NCBI RefSeq assembly: GCF_002015115.1
Contig: NZ_MUYA01000003.1
Span: 77,563 to 141,562, forward strand
Length of the DNA: 64,000 nt
From: Haemophilus paracuniculus
Lineage (GTDB): Bacteria; Pseudomonadota; Gammaproteobacteria; Enterobacterales; Pasteurellaceae
Direction of reading: 5' to 3'
A model generated the notes under the pieces. That model was not told where the DNA came from. It was given only the letters and a program-made list of their open reading frames with translations, and searched no databases. Positions within the stretch are counted from its first letter, which is position 1. Every line of letters begins with the position of its first letter. Shown piece by piece: positions 27,094 through 35,417 of the stretch. The position numbers and the translations under genes were made by a program.

Positions 27094-28236
27094 TTAATAA
27101 AAAGATTGCCCTGTTCGGATTTGTTGGCTCATTTTTTTCATATCGTTAGAAGTATGTTGATAAAAATAACGATAAGAAGCACACAAATAATTATGTTTAA
27201 ACGATTCATTTGGCAATTTAACAATACGATGTTTGGGGCAACCGCCATAGCATAATGTTTTAAATTCACATTGTAGGCAAGTTTGCGTTAATTGGTTAAA
27301 TTTTGCATTACCAAATTTTTTTTGTGAGGAAGAAAGTACTAATTCTGTTAAAGATTGCTGATTTAAATTACCTAGCTGATAATCGGGATAAACAAAATGA
27401 TCGCAACTATACACATCACCATTGGCTTCCACCACCAGCGATTTTCCGCAAGTAGGCTGATGCACACAACTGCTAGACGGATACCCTAGCCATTGCCCTA
27501 ATAAATTATCAAATTCCAAGACAAAAATACGCCCAATATCTTGCTTTTTCCACTCATTAAAAACATCAATTAAAAATCGCCCGTATCCTTCGGGTGGTAC
27601 GGAAAATGGTTGCATTTCCGTCTCGCTCTTCTGTTCAACAATAGGAATAAACTGCATAAAAGTAGAACCCAGCTCTTTCAATGCAAGGTAAGTTTGTTTG
27701 CCTTTTTGCCAATTTTGATCATTGATGACCGTCAGTGTATTGAAATCCACCTGATACTGCTTTAACAGTTCAAGGGATTTTAGCACCCGTTCAAAGGTGG
27801 GTTGCCCTTGTTGGGTAATTCGATAACGATTATGCACGGCGCTTAGCCCGTCAATGGATAGCCCAATCAAAAATTGGTGCTGTTTAAAAAATTCGACCCA
27901 CTGCCGATTTAATGCGATCCCATTGGTTTGAAAAGCATTGGTGATAGTTTTGCCATTAGCAAAAATTTGTTGAAAACGTACCGCTTGTTTAAAAAAATCT
28001 AAGCCTAATAAGGTCGGTTCGCCCCCTTGCCACGCAAATTCCACCCGATTTTCTGAATGTGATTCAATATAATTTTTGATATAATTTTTTAAGGTGTCCA
28101 ACGACATAAAAGGCGTTTGTTTGCCAAAATGTTGTTCTTTTTCCAAATAAAAACAGTACTCACACTGAATATTACAATGAAAACTACTTGCTTTTGCCAT
28201 TAAATGAAAAGAAGTTTTAGCGTTGGAAAATGACAT
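27094..28236 (-). CDS. Anaerobic sulfatase-maturating radical SAM enzyme (anSME)
   Basis: This enzyme oxidises the active-site Cys (or Ser) of a sulfatase to C-alpha-formylglycine, using S-adenosylmethionine and iron-sulfur clusters. It has 380 residues. The radical SAM motif C-x3-C-x2-C is at Cys21, Cys25 and Cys28 (CNIQCEYCFY). The segment EFAWQGGEPTLLGL is typical of the family. The C-terminal SPASM-type cysteines are seen in SCVHQPTCGKSL, DVYSCDHFVYP and CLQCEFKTLCYGGCPKHR. These match the AslB/YidF/anSME group, and the cluster supplies its likely client (Cys50 of the sulfatase at 29033). It starts 22 bases after the regulator gene and ends five bases before the mutarotase. An uptake-signal core lies in the gene near 27979. 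Confidence 0.92.
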   Translation of the reverse strand: MSFSNAKTSFHLMAKASSFHCNIQCEYCFYLEKEQHFGKQTPFMSLDTLKNYIKNYIESHSENRVEFAWQGGEPTLLGLDFFKQAVRFQQIFANGKTITNAFQTNGIALNRQWVEFFKQHQFLIGLSIDGLSAVHNRYRITQQGQPTFERVLKSLELLKQYQVDFNTLTVINDQNWQKGKQTYLALKELGSTFMQFIPIVEQKSETEMQPFSVPPEGYGRFLIDVFNEWKKQDIGRIFVLEFDNLLGQWLGYPSSSCVHQPTCGKSLVVEANGDVYSCDHFVYPDYQLGNLNQQSLTELVLSSSQKKFGNAKFNQLTQTCLQCEFKTLCYGGCPKHRIVKLPNESFKHNYLCASYRYFYQHTSNDMKKMSQQIRTGQSFY

Positions 28237-28258
28237 TTTTATTCCTTAAAAAACAATA

Positions 28259-28861
28259 TCACTCTTTTTTTCTTTGTCGTGGTAAAACATCATTAAATAA
28301 ATGATTCTGTTTTAATTTTTTACTCATCCGAATGGCGGTTTCTGTTTCACAACCTGCATATTCGGCAATTTCTCGATAAGTCCAATTATAATGGGGGAAG
28401 TTGGTGGTTAAAAAATGTAAACTATCCGCAATACGATCGAGGGTATTTAAATACGCACTTTTCGCCAATCGTTCTTCCGCATCTTTTAATTCGTTTGCCA
28501 ATGTTTGCATTAGCATTTTATTAAACACCACATTTTGATCCCAAAATTTATCAAGATTATCGGGGCGAATTTGAATAATATCTGCCTCAATTAACACTTT
28601 TGCACAACAGTGATATTGTGAATCACCCAGTCCAAATAATGTACGAAAACCAAAATAATCCCCCTGTTTATCAACGCGAGCTAAACACTCTTTACCATTG
28701 TCGAGGGTATGAAAAAGCCCGACTAATCCTTGCTTAATAAAGTAGAAACCTTGTGCGGTTTGCCCTTGTTGATAAACCACCATCCCCTTTGACATTCGGT
28801 GTAGATTGGTTAATTTGCAAGCATTAAGAGATTCTGGATAAATCTGATTTTCATTCATCAT
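28259..28861 (-). CDS. Crp/Fnr-family transcription regulator of the sulfatase cluster
   Basis: The protein has 200 residues from ATG 28861, which follows AAAGGATACGCG. An upstream in-frame ATG at 28915 lacks such a site. The N-terminal cyclic-nucleotide-binding-like barrel covers about residues 10-105 (YQQGQTAQGFYFIKQGLVGL). A long dimer helix follows, then a winged helix with the HTH at about 161-185 (TYREIAEYAGCETETAIRMS). Glu174 and Arg178 fall where Crp has Glu181 and Arg185. Thr173 replaces Crp Arg180, and Ile177 replaces FNR Ser212. So the DNA site should differ from both TGTGA and TTGAT. It lacks the clustered N-terminal cysteines of FNR, so an iron-sulfur cluster is unlikely; the ligand is unknown. 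It lies in the middle of the operon and probably controls it. Confidence 0.87.
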   Translation of the reverse strand: MMNENQIYPESLNACKLTNLHRMSKGMVVYQQGQTAQGFYFIKQGLVGLFHTLDNGKECLARVDKQGDYFGFRTLFGLGDSQYHCCAKVLIEADIIQIRPDNLDKFWDQNVVFNKMLMQTLANELKDAEERLAKSAYLNTLDRIADSLHFLTTNFPHYNWTYREIAEYAGCETETAIRMSKKLKQNHLFNDVLPRQRKKE

Positions 28862-28913
28862 CGCGTATCCTTTTGCAGTGAGACATTTTGGTGCTAAATC
28901 ATATCGGTAAATC

Positions 28914-28949
28914 AAAAGCGATCAATTTTGTTACAATTTGATCGCTTTT
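28914..28949. terminator. Perfect 12-bp hairpin between sulfatase and regulator genes
   Basis: AAAAGCGATCAA / TTGATCGCTTTT with a 12-base loop lies in the 171-base gap after the sulfatase stop. Read on the minus strand it ends in CTTTTGATTT, a weak T-tract. It could partly end transcription, lowering regulator and maturase output relative to symporter and sulfatase. Confidence 0.55.
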
Positions 28950-29032
28950 TTAACCATCATAGCCGATATTGTTAGCAGATTTCAATCACACTTGCAATGA
29001 GAGTCGCGTCAATAAATGCCATCGAAATTTAA

Positions 29033-30481
29033 CTAGATCTCGTTGATAATTCGATATACCCAATTTTCAAGGGGATCGTTAAGGCGTTGCATTTCGGCTC
29101 GCATTTCTTCTAACATCTCTTTTTTGATCGCACGATAATTGTCGTCATAAAATAAATTATGCATTTCTGCGGGATCTTGACGAATATCGTAAAGTTCGCA
29201 TACATCCGTGGCATTAAACACTAATTTATAATCTTTCCGCCGCCACATTCGTTGCTCAAAATAGACAAAATGCCCAGCTAATTGCCCCAAAACCCCTTTA
29301 CGTTGATTAGCTTGATTTTGGCGAGTGATCGGCAAAATCGTTTCGCCTTGGAAAGCCTCGGGGATTTTTTGCTCTGCAACATCGTAAACCGTTGAGGTGA
29401 GATCGTGTAAATAAACCAGATTATCATCTTCCTGATTCACCCGATTCGACTGAGGATCTTTAATAATCAACGGAATATTGTAGGTGGATTCAAACATAAA
29501 TTCACCTTTCTCAATCATTCGATGTGCGCCCATTGCATCGCCGTGATCTGCGGTGGCGACAAGGAAAGTATTTTCGTACAAATTATTTTCTTCTAAGAAA
29601 GCAAATAATTCGCCGATCGCATCGTCGATCATCGTGATGTATCCCCAGAATTTAGAAATCACCTCACGCCAACGATCTTCACTGGCTTCCCACATTCCCC
29701 ACATTTTAGAAATTGTGCGGAAATGCCCTGGTTTGCCTTCAAGCGGTGTGAAAAAACTTTCATCTAGCACGATCTGATTCGGATCATACATTGAATAATA
29801 AGGCTCTGGCACTACGCAAGGTGTGTGCGGCCCCCAAAAGTTGATCCACGCAAAAAATGGTTTGCCCTCATTCAGCGATTCTTGGATATAACGTTTCGCT
29901 TCATCAATAATGAAGTATTCAATCGTTTCTTCCCTCGTCCCCGAAAGCAAGCCACATAGCTCTTGCGTACGCAAATGGGGATTATCGCCAAAATAGGCTT
30001 TACTCACCGTGGGGGCTTCATAGCCTTTTTCGAGCAACCATTCTCGATAGCGATTGGAATGGGTTGGGGGTTGATTAAACACCAAATTTTTGTACACACC
30101 ACTTCCAGGGTAGCCATAACCATCAAAATTATGCCCTTTAATCTCATAATCTTCGGGAACGGATTTCGTGCCAACGTGCCATTTGCCGACAACATAGGTG
30201 TTATATCCCTCTAAACGGGCAATATTTGGCGATGTTTGGCTAATTTCACCAATCCCGCCTTTTTCCCCATTTTTGATAATGCCGTGGCTAGACGGCATTA
30301 ACCCAGTAAAAAGCGAGGTTCTGGCAGGGCCACAGACGGAAGCAGGCGTAAAAGCGTTGTTAAATCGAATCCCATCTTTGGCGAGTCGATCTAAGTTGGG
30401 CGTTTTAACGAGTTTATGCCCATAAGTTCCCAACATATCTTTTCGCACCTGATCTAACAGAATATAAATAATGTTATTCAT
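29033..30481 (-). CDS. Cys-type sulfatase, cytoplasmic
   Basis: This is a sulfatase of the alkaline-phosphatase superfamily, 482 residues long, expected to cleave a sulfate ester from a small molecule. The modification site is Cys50 in SVCGPARTSLFTG (C-x-P-x-R), which becomes formylglycine. Metal and active-site residues are seen in ILLDQVR (Asp10, Gln11), GKWHVG (Lys100, His102), GPHTP (His219) and TADHGDAMGAH (Asp312, His313). There is no signal peptide, so it should act in the cytoplasm on imported substrate. Overall form resembles E. coli YidJ, whose gene also neighbours an SSS symporter and a maturase-like gene. The start is three bases after the symporter stop, so translation is probably coupled. 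The substrate cannot be read from the sequence. Confidence 0.92.
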   Translation of the reverse strand: MNNIIYILLDQVRKDMLGTYGHKLVKTPNLDRLAKDGIRFNNAFTPASVCGPARTSLFTGLMPSSHGIIKNGEKGGIGEISQTSPNIARLEGYNTYVVGKWHVGTKSVPEDYEIKGHNFDGYGYPGSGVYKNLVFNQPPTHSNRYREWLLEKGYEAPTVSKAYFGDNPHLRTQELCGLLSGTREETIEYFIIDEAKRYIQESLNEGKPFFAWINFWGPHTPCVVPEPYYSMYDPNQIVLDESFFTPLEGKPGHFRTISKMWGMWEASEDRWREVISKFWGYITMIDDAIGELFAFLEENNLYENTFLVATADHGDAMGAHRMIEKGEFMFESTYNIPLIIKDPQSNRVNQEDDNLVYLHDLTSTVYDVAEQKIPEAFQGETILPITRQNQANQRKGVLGQLAGHFVYFEQRMWRRKDYKLVFNATDVCELYDIRQDPAEMHNLFYDDNYRAIKKEMLEEMRAEMQRLNDPLENWVYRIINEI

Positions 30482-30484
30482 AGC

Positions 30485-32164
30485 CTAACCTTTTTTTGGA
30501 CGACCAAACAAAATAATCGTTGCCACTTGTAACACTGCATAAATACCTAAAATTAAGGTCGCATTTCCCTCTGGGGAAGCCAATCCAAGCGGTGATAAAA
30601 CAGCGTAAAGTGTGATTAACCCTAAAACGAGTGAAATTACCGTTACTTTCGCATATTCCCAATGGCTTAAATCAACGTCAGAATGATTCACGGTTGATTC
30701 TTGATATGGGGTGGCACGTTTTAAGAATTGCCCTAATACGAGCATTAACACTACATCAAAGACGAATAGCGATGCCATCACATAAACGAAATTCCATTTC
30801 ACTTGGAAAACCCAAACAATACAGAAGTAAAGGATAACGTGTACTAATAATGCAATGCGAGCTGCCAAGCCTGATACGGTTTTATTAAATAATCCCACCG
30901 CAAATAACGCCACAATCGGAATATTCACAAAGCCAGCAAAACGTTTTGTCAGCAAGAAAATCCCTTCTGTGCCATACATCAATAAAGGGGCAATAATAAT
31001 GGTTACTACTGCCATTATTGCCGACACTTTTTTGGCTAATAAAATCAATTCTGAATCAGAACGTTGTTTTTTACTGATAGATGGCAATAAATCTTTACAG
31101 AAAATAGTTGCCGCAGAATTTAAAAATGAATTGAACGTACTTAACACTGCCCCAAATAAGGCGGCAACAAAGAAACCTTGTAATGCGGTTGGTAGCACTT
31201 TATTCACTAATTGTGGATAAGTACCATCCATTTTTTGCCCTTCGCCTAAAATATGGAAACTGAGCAAGCCAGGTAAATTCAGAATAATTGGCAATAACAG
31301 CAAGAAAAGTGCCGCAATTAAAATACCTTTTTGACCCGCTTTTAAATCTCTTGCCCCCAATGCACGTTGCACAATGGCTTGGTTGGTGGTCCAGTAGAAG
31401 AAGTTTACAATTAAAATTCCCGTAAACATCGCAGGCCAAGGCACAGCATCAGTTGCACTACCAATGGCATTGAATTTTTCAACGTGGGTGGTAGTAATGA
31501 TTTTCAATCCCGCAGAAATACTGCCATATCCCAAATAGCTCAATGCAAAAATCGGCACTAGCAAAGCCCCGATGACCAAAATAATCGCATTCCAAGTGTC
31601 CGAAACCGCAACCGCTTTCAGCCCACCAAAGATCGCATAAATTGCCCCCACAATTCCAATCGCAACCACCGTATAAACAATCGCCTGTCCATAACTTAGC
31701 CCAAAAATCGTTTCTAAATTAAAGACTTTGTTAAAAGCGATCGCCCCTGTATAAAGTGCGGTTGGGATCACAATAAACAGATAGAACACTAAGAAAAGCG
31801 TGGACATAATTAAGCGTGTTTGACGGTCAAAACGATTTTCAAAGAATTCTGGGATCGTGGTGTATCCATTACGAATGTATTTCGGTAACAAATAAAGTGC
31901 CAAGAAGCAGAGGGGGATCACCGATTGAACAGTCCAAGCAATAATTGAGAAATTCCCCGTGTAAGAGTTGGCATTCACCCCAATAAGTTGCTCAGTGGAA
32001 AGAGAAGTCAAGACCATTGAACAGCCGATCACGACCGCACTTAACCCTCGTCCCGCCAAAAAATAGCCCTTAGATGTGGTTAAATCATCATTGCGGGTTT
32101 TATACCACGAAATCCCCGCAACAAGCCCCGTTACAATTAGAAAGCTGATTATAGTGAGAAACAT
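30485..32164 (-). CDS. Sodium/solute symporter (SSS family, YidK-like)
   Basis: This inner-membrane carrier of the SSS family probably imports the sulfatase substrate with sodium. It has 559 residues and about 14-15 membrane segments. I place the start at ATG 32164, because a perfect AAGGAGG lies five bases before it. An upstream ATG eight codons earlier would put this site inside the gene. The family signature regions are seen in [20 protein letters not shown] and in [16 protein letters not shown] (the sodium-site GGLKAV). [20 protein letters not shown] is the conserved TM6-7 segment of sugar and inositol symporters. It is the first gene of the sulfatase operon, with a predicted activator-dependent promoter upstream. 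An uptake-signal core lies near 30588. Confidence 0.92.
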   Translation of the reverse strand: MFLTIISFLIVTGLVAGISWYKTRNDDLTTSKGYFLAGRGLSAVVIGCSMVLTSLSTEQLIGVNANSYTGNFSIIAWTVQSVIPLCFLALYLLPKYIRNGYTTIPEFFENRFDRQTRLIMSTLFLVFYLFIVIPTALYTGAIAFNKVFNLETIFGLSYGQAIVYTVVAIGIVGAIYAIFGGLKAVAVSDTWNAIILVIGALLVPIFALSYLGYGSISAGLKIITTTHVEKFNAIGSATDAVPWPAMFTGILIVNFFYWTTNQAIVQRALGARDLKAGQKGILIAALFLLLLPIILNLPGLLSFHILGEGQKMDGTYPQLVNKVLPTALQGFFVAALFGAVLSTFNSFLNSAATIFCKDLLPSISKKQRSDSELILLAKKVSAIMAVVTIIIAPLLMYGTEGIFLLTKRFAGFVNIPIVALFAVGLFNKTVSGLAARIALLVHVILYFCIVWVFQVKWNFVYVMASLFVFDVVLMLVLGQFLKRATPYQESTVNHSDVDLSHWEYAKVTVISLVLGLITLYAVLSPLGLASPEGNATLILGIYAVLQVATIILFGRPKKG

Positions 32165-32213
32165 ACTACCCTCCTTATGTTTATTCAACTAAATCATTAA
32201 GTACCTCACAGTA

Positions 32214-32264
32214 CGGGGCGAGCATAAAACATATACAACCGAAAATTTATGATCTTTGTCATAA
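32214..32264 (-). promoter_or_regulatory. Predicted class II Crp/Fnr-type promoter of the sulfatase operon
   Basis: A perfect inverted repeat TTATGA-N6-TCATAA lies at 32247-32264. Downstream on the minus strand TATGCT at 32226-32221 is a plausible -10 box, with no good -35 box. If the start of transcription is seven bases after it (32214), the centre of the repeat is at -41.5. This is the spacing of class II Crp and Fnr promoters. The leader to ATG 32164 would be 50 bases with a strong ribosome-binding site. Confidence 0.6.
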
Positions 32265-32411
32265 GTAAAGATTTTTTATTATCGTCAATAATGTCATCAA
32301 AAGCCATCTCAAACCCTAGAACTTATTTCCACCCCATCTAGCAATTCCCCCCAAACTTCATTATAATTACGAACGATTTTCAACAACATTTTTACTTTTA
32401 TTGAGGAAACT

Positions 32412-32864
32412 ATGGAACAGTTATTCCAATTTTTGCAACAGTACATCGACTACATCATTCTCGGATTGCTCGCTTTAATGAGCGTGGTTTTAGTTTGGAA
32501 AATCGTAGAACGCGTGATGTTCTTCAAACAGCTCAACGTAAGCAATTATCAAACGGTGGAAGAGCTGGAAATCGACACCACTCGCAACCTCACCACCATT
32601 TCCACCATCGGTGCGAACGCCCCTTACGTTGGCTTGCTCGGCACGGTTATCGGCATTCTTTTAACCTTTTATCAACTCGGTCAATCGGGGGGCGACATTG
32701 ATGCTGCGTCCATTATGGTGCATTTATCTCTTGCCTTGAAAGCTACGGCGGCAGGGATTTTAGTCGCCATTCCAGCGATGATGTTTTACAGCGGTTTTAA
32801 TCGTAAAGTCGAAGAAAGTAAACTCAAATGGCAAGCCCTCAAAGCTCGTAAAACGGCGGTGTAA
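32412..32864 (+). CDS. exbB: Biopolymer transport protein ExbB
   Basis: ExbB forms the pentameric ring of the ExbB-ExbD motor, which uses the proton gradient to energise TonB for uptake of iron, haem and other ligands through the outer membrane. It has 150 residues, the short form found in Haemophilus. The first membrane segment is [20 protein letters not shown]. The MotA/TolQ-type signature [18 protein letters not shown] and the third segment [18 protein letters not shown] line the channel. GAGGAAACT precedes the ATG. It opens an exbB-exbD-tonB operon. The upstream gap of about 220 bases is shared with the divergent symporter gene. A TATAAT lies at 32362, but I see no convincing Fur box. Confidence 0.94.
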   Translation: MEQLFQFLQQYIDYIILGLLALMSVVLVWKIVERVMFFKQLNVSNYQTVEELEIDTTRNLTTISTIGANAPYVGLLGTVIGILLTFYQLGQSGGDIDAASIMVHLSLALKATAAGILVAIPAMMFYSGFNRKVEESKLKWQALKARKTAV

Positions 32865-32899
32865 GCGGTCGGATTTCACAAAATTTTACGAGGCAAAAA

Positions 32900-33283
32900 A
32901 TGAAAAAGTTTGACGAAATTAACATCATTCCGTTCATCGACATTATGTTGGTGTTGTTGGCGATTGTGCTGGTTACCGCCTCTTTTATTTCGCAGGGCAA
33001 AATTCAGGTAAACATTCCGCAAGCCACCACCACCCAAGCGATGAAAGCGGACGATCTCGCCAAATTGCTCACCATTAACGAGCAAAATGAATATTTTTTA
33101 AACGATAAACCGATTGAGAAAACCCAACTCGCCACGGAAATCGCCAGCTGGGACAAATCGCAAAAAGTTACCCTCAAAGTGGATAGTTCCGTGAAGTTTG
33201 AGAAATTTGTGGAATTGACCGATCTACTCGCCACCAATGAGATCAAAAACGTGGCAATCGTTACCAAAAAAGCCGCCAAATAG
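32900..33283 (+). CDS. exbD: Biopolymer transport protein ExbD
   Basis: ExbD is the single-pass partner in the TonB motor. It has 127 residues. The short cytoplasmic start ([10 protein letters not shown]) leads into one membrane helix that carries the proton-binding Asp ([18 protein letters not shown]). A periplasmic domain of about 85 residues follows and binds TonB. The gap after exbB is 35 bases and contains a variant uptake-signal core (taagcggtcgg). The stop is eight bases before the tonB ATG. The Asp and surrounding residues identify ExbD, and its neighbours distinguish it from TolR. Confidence 0.94.
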   Translation: MKKFDEINIIPFIDIMLVLLAIVLVTASFISQGKIQVNIPQATTTQAMKADDLAKLLTINEQNEYFLNDKPIEKTQLATEIASWDKSQKVTLKVDSSVKFEKFVELTDLLATNEIKNVAIVTKKAAK

Positions 33284-33291
33284 GATCGCCA

Positions 33292-34218
33292 ATGAATAAG
33301 AAAAACTCTCGCACAGGGCTGGCAACCTCGCTATTACTGCACGGGGCGGTTTTTTCGGGGATTTGGTGGGTGATTAATCAACCACAGGAAAAGCCACCCG
33401 AGGAAGTCGTTACCAGTATTTCAATGGAAATGTTGGCGGCAAATTTGGAACAGCCCCAAGTGGCAGTCGCCCCCCCACAACCAGAGGAAACGCTCGCCCC
33501 CGAGCCTGAACCTGAACCCGAAAAAACGGCAGAGCCAGAACCTGTGGCTGGACCCGTTGTGATGCCAAAACCGCTTGAAAAACCAATAGAAAAACCGAAA
33601 CTCAAAGAGAAACCAAAAGAGCCACCAAAGGAAAAGCCAAAGGATAAACCGAAAGAGAAGCCAAAAGATCCACCGTTGGGAAAACCGAAAGAAAAAGTGA
33701 AAGCGGAAAAGCCAGCCAAACCGATTAAGGCACTCGAAACGGGGACTGTGGCAAAAGAGGGCATTGTCGCCAAAGCCATTCCAAACGCAACGCAAGGGAT
33801 CAAAGCCCAAGCAGGCGTGCCGAATGCCAAAGCAGGTGGCACATCACCAACGGGCAGTGCGACAGGCAATCCGACTGCAAAGGCAAATTCCGCAGGTAAC
33901 CAAACGGCAAACAATGCCAATGCAGCATCGTCTGGCGACAATTACGCAGCCTATGTTCAAGGCTTGCAACGGCTACTGGCTCGCAAGGCGAAATCTAATT
34001 ACCCGCCTCGTGAAAAAATGATGCGGAAACAAGGGATTGTAACGATCAGCTTTACCGTTTCACCGTCAGGACAGCTCACCAATGCCACGGTAATATCCTC
34101 ATCTGGTGTGGCAGGGCTTGATGCTGCGGCAGTTAAAATCGCCAACAGCACAATGTACGAACCGCCAATAAACGGAAAAAATCAATTTACCGTGCCAGTA
34201 AAATTTGAAATTGAGTAG
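33292..34218 (+). CDS. tonB: Energy transducer TonB, long Pro-Lys-rich form
   Basis: TonB spans the periplasm and passes energy from ExbBD to outer-membrane receptors. It has 308 residues, longer than E. coli TonB (239). The N-terminal anchor contains SLLLHGAVFSGIWW with the conserved Ser-x3-His (Ser13, His17). A long spacer (about 35-160) is built from Glu-Pro and then Lys-Pro repeats such as KEKPKDKPKEKPKDPP. An Ala/Asn/Gly-rich link follows. The C-terminal receptor-binding domain (about 220-308) begins YVQGLQRLLARKAKSNYPP. The Lys-Pro part gives repetitive DNA whose number of units could vary between strains. The gene ends before a strong terminator. Confidence 0.94.
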   Translation: MNKKNSRTGLATSLLLHGAVFSGIWWVINQPQEKPPEEVVTSISMEMLAANLEQPQVAVAPPQPEETLAPEPEPEPEKTAEPEPVAGPVVMPKPLEKPIEKPKLKEKPKEPPKEKPKDKPKEKPKDPPLGKPKEKVKAEKPAKPIKALETGTVAKEGIVAKAIPNATQGIKAQAGVPNAKAGGTSPTGSATGNPTAKANSAGNQTANNANAASSGDNYAAYVQGLQRLLARKAKSNYPPREKMMRKQGIVTISFTVSPSGQLTNATVISSSGVAGLDAAAVKIANSTMYEPPINGKNQFTVPVKFEIE

Positions 34219-34238
34219 CTTGCAAGCGGTGAGGTTTT

Positions 34239-34266
34239 CAAAAGTTTTATATTTTTAAAACTTTTG
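34239..34266. repeat. AT-rich inverted repeat after tonB
   Basis: An 11-bp stem (CAAAAGTTTTA / TAAAACTTTTG) with a six-base loop lies 20 bases after the tonB stop, just beyond a single uptake-signal core at 34222. It may assist termination. Confidence 0.55.
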
Positions 34267-34280
34267 TCTATATAGGAGTG

Positions 34281-34317
34281 TTAAGGGGAAAGGTATCCAT
34301 TTCCCCTTAATTTTTTT
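34281..34317 (+). terminator. Strong terminator of exbB-exbD-tonB
   Basis: An 11-bp stem (TTAAGGGGAAA / TTTCCCCTTAA) with an eight-base loop is followed by seven T. It sits directly before the stop of convergent mrp. Confidence 0.9.
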
Positions 34318-34319
34318 GG

Positions 34320-35417
34320 TTATTTGACCTCTCGGATCATAATTTCAGACGGAATTACGCTGCCTTGCCAGTAGAGTTCTGCGGCGACTTGGGCGGCGAG
34401 TTTGGCGTAGGCTTGGCTGATTTCGTGTTCAGGGGCAACGGCAACCGTTGGGGTGCCTGCGTCTAAGTCTTGGCGTAGGCGGATGTGTAACGGCAGTTGC
34501 CCTAGCACTTCAACGCCATATTTCTTCGCCACTTTTTCTGCCCCGCCCGTGCCGAAAATGGTTTCGTGGTGTCCGCAGTTTTCGCAGATATGCACGCTCA
34601 TATTTTCGATAATGCCGAGAACAGGCACGGATACTTTTTTGAACATTGAGATGCCTTTGACCGCATCAAGCAAAGCAATATCTTGTGGGGTGGTAACCAC
34701 CAACGCCCCCGTAACAGGGATTTGCTGCGAAAGGGTCAGTTGAATATCGCCCGTGCCTGGGGGCATATCGATCACAAGATAATCCAACTCATACCACCAA
34801 GTTTCGTTGAGCAACTGGCTTAATGCACTGCTCGCCATCGGGCCTCGCCAAATGGTGGCGTTGTCGGCATCCATTAGGTAACCAATCGAATTGGATTGCA
34901 AGCCGTAAACTTCAATCGGGGTGATGTGTTGATTGTCTGGCGAGGTTGGGCGTTGGTCGGTCGCCCCTAACATATGGGGAATGGACGGGCCGTAAATATC
35001 TGCATCTAAAATTCCCACTTTCGTCCCTTGGGCTTTGAGGGCGAGGGCAAGATTTACCGCAGTGGTCGATTTCCCTACCCCCCCTTTGCCAGAGGTTACC
35101 GCAATGATATTTTTCACGCCGTTTACCGCAGGGTGGTTGTTGGCACGTTTGAGGGTGGCGATTTGGTAATTTATCACCCATTTCACACCGCTTGCATTGG
35201 TGATCTGTTTCAATTTTTCGCTGGTTTCTGCCTGCAAAGCCTCAAAACCGCTGTTCCACGCAAAGGGCATTGTCAATTCAAGGCGTAAAATCCCCGCCCC
35301 TAATTCCGCTTTTTTGAGGGCATTTAACTCAATCAAATCTTTTTTGAGGGTAGGGTGCGAAAAGTTTTGCAATACTGCACGAATCTCGGCAAGTTGCTGT
35401 TCAGTCAGTTGGTTCAT
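34320..35417 (-). CDS. mrp: Iron-sulfur cluster carrier ATPase Mrp (ApbC)
   Basis: Mrp is a cytoplasmic P-loop NTPase of the Mrp/NBP35 group that carries and delivers iron-sulfur clusters. It has 365 residues. The N-terminal domain (about 1-95) is MIP18/DUF59-like. The deviant Walker A motif is VTSGKGGVGKSTTAVNLALA. DADIYGPSIPHML and LDYLVIDMPPGTGDIQLTL are the switch and Walker B regions. The bridging cluster site is the CxxC in HICENCGHHE. The gene overlaps the 3' end of the solute-binding lipoprotein gene by 17 bases on the same strand, so it is translationally coupled to it. It ends facing the tonB terminator. Confidence 0.93.
   Translation of the reverse strand: MNQLTEQQLAEIRAVLQNFSHPTLKKDLIELNALKKAELGAGILRLELTMPFAWNSGFEALQAETSEKLKQITNASGVKWVINYQIATLKRANNHPAVNGVKNIIAVTSGKGGVGKSTTAVNLALALKAQGTKVGILDADIYGPSIPHMLGATDQRPTSPDNQHITPIEVYGLQSNSIGYLMDADNATIWRGPMASSALSQLLNETWWYELDYLVIDMPPGTGDIQLTLSQQIPVTGALVVTTPQDIALLDAVKGISMFKKVSVPVLGIIENMSVHICENCGHHETIFGTGGAEKVAKKYGVEVLGQLPLHIRLRQDLDAGTPTVAVAPEHEISQAYAKLAAQVAAELYWQGSVIPSEIMIREVK

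Noticed and set aside
32341..32400. Fur box upstream of exbB
   Set aside because: The AT-rich stretch around TATAAT 32362 matches the 19-base Fur consensus poorly, though iron control of exbB-exbD-tonB remains likely on general grounds.
33592..33700. CRISPR-like short repeats
   Set aside because: The repetition is in-frame Lys-Pro coding sequence in tonB with no unique spacers.
33378..33941. Open frame of 187 codons opposite tonB
   Set aside because: It is the complement of the Pro-Lys repeats and gives Gly-Phe-Ser low-complexity sequence, with no start signals.
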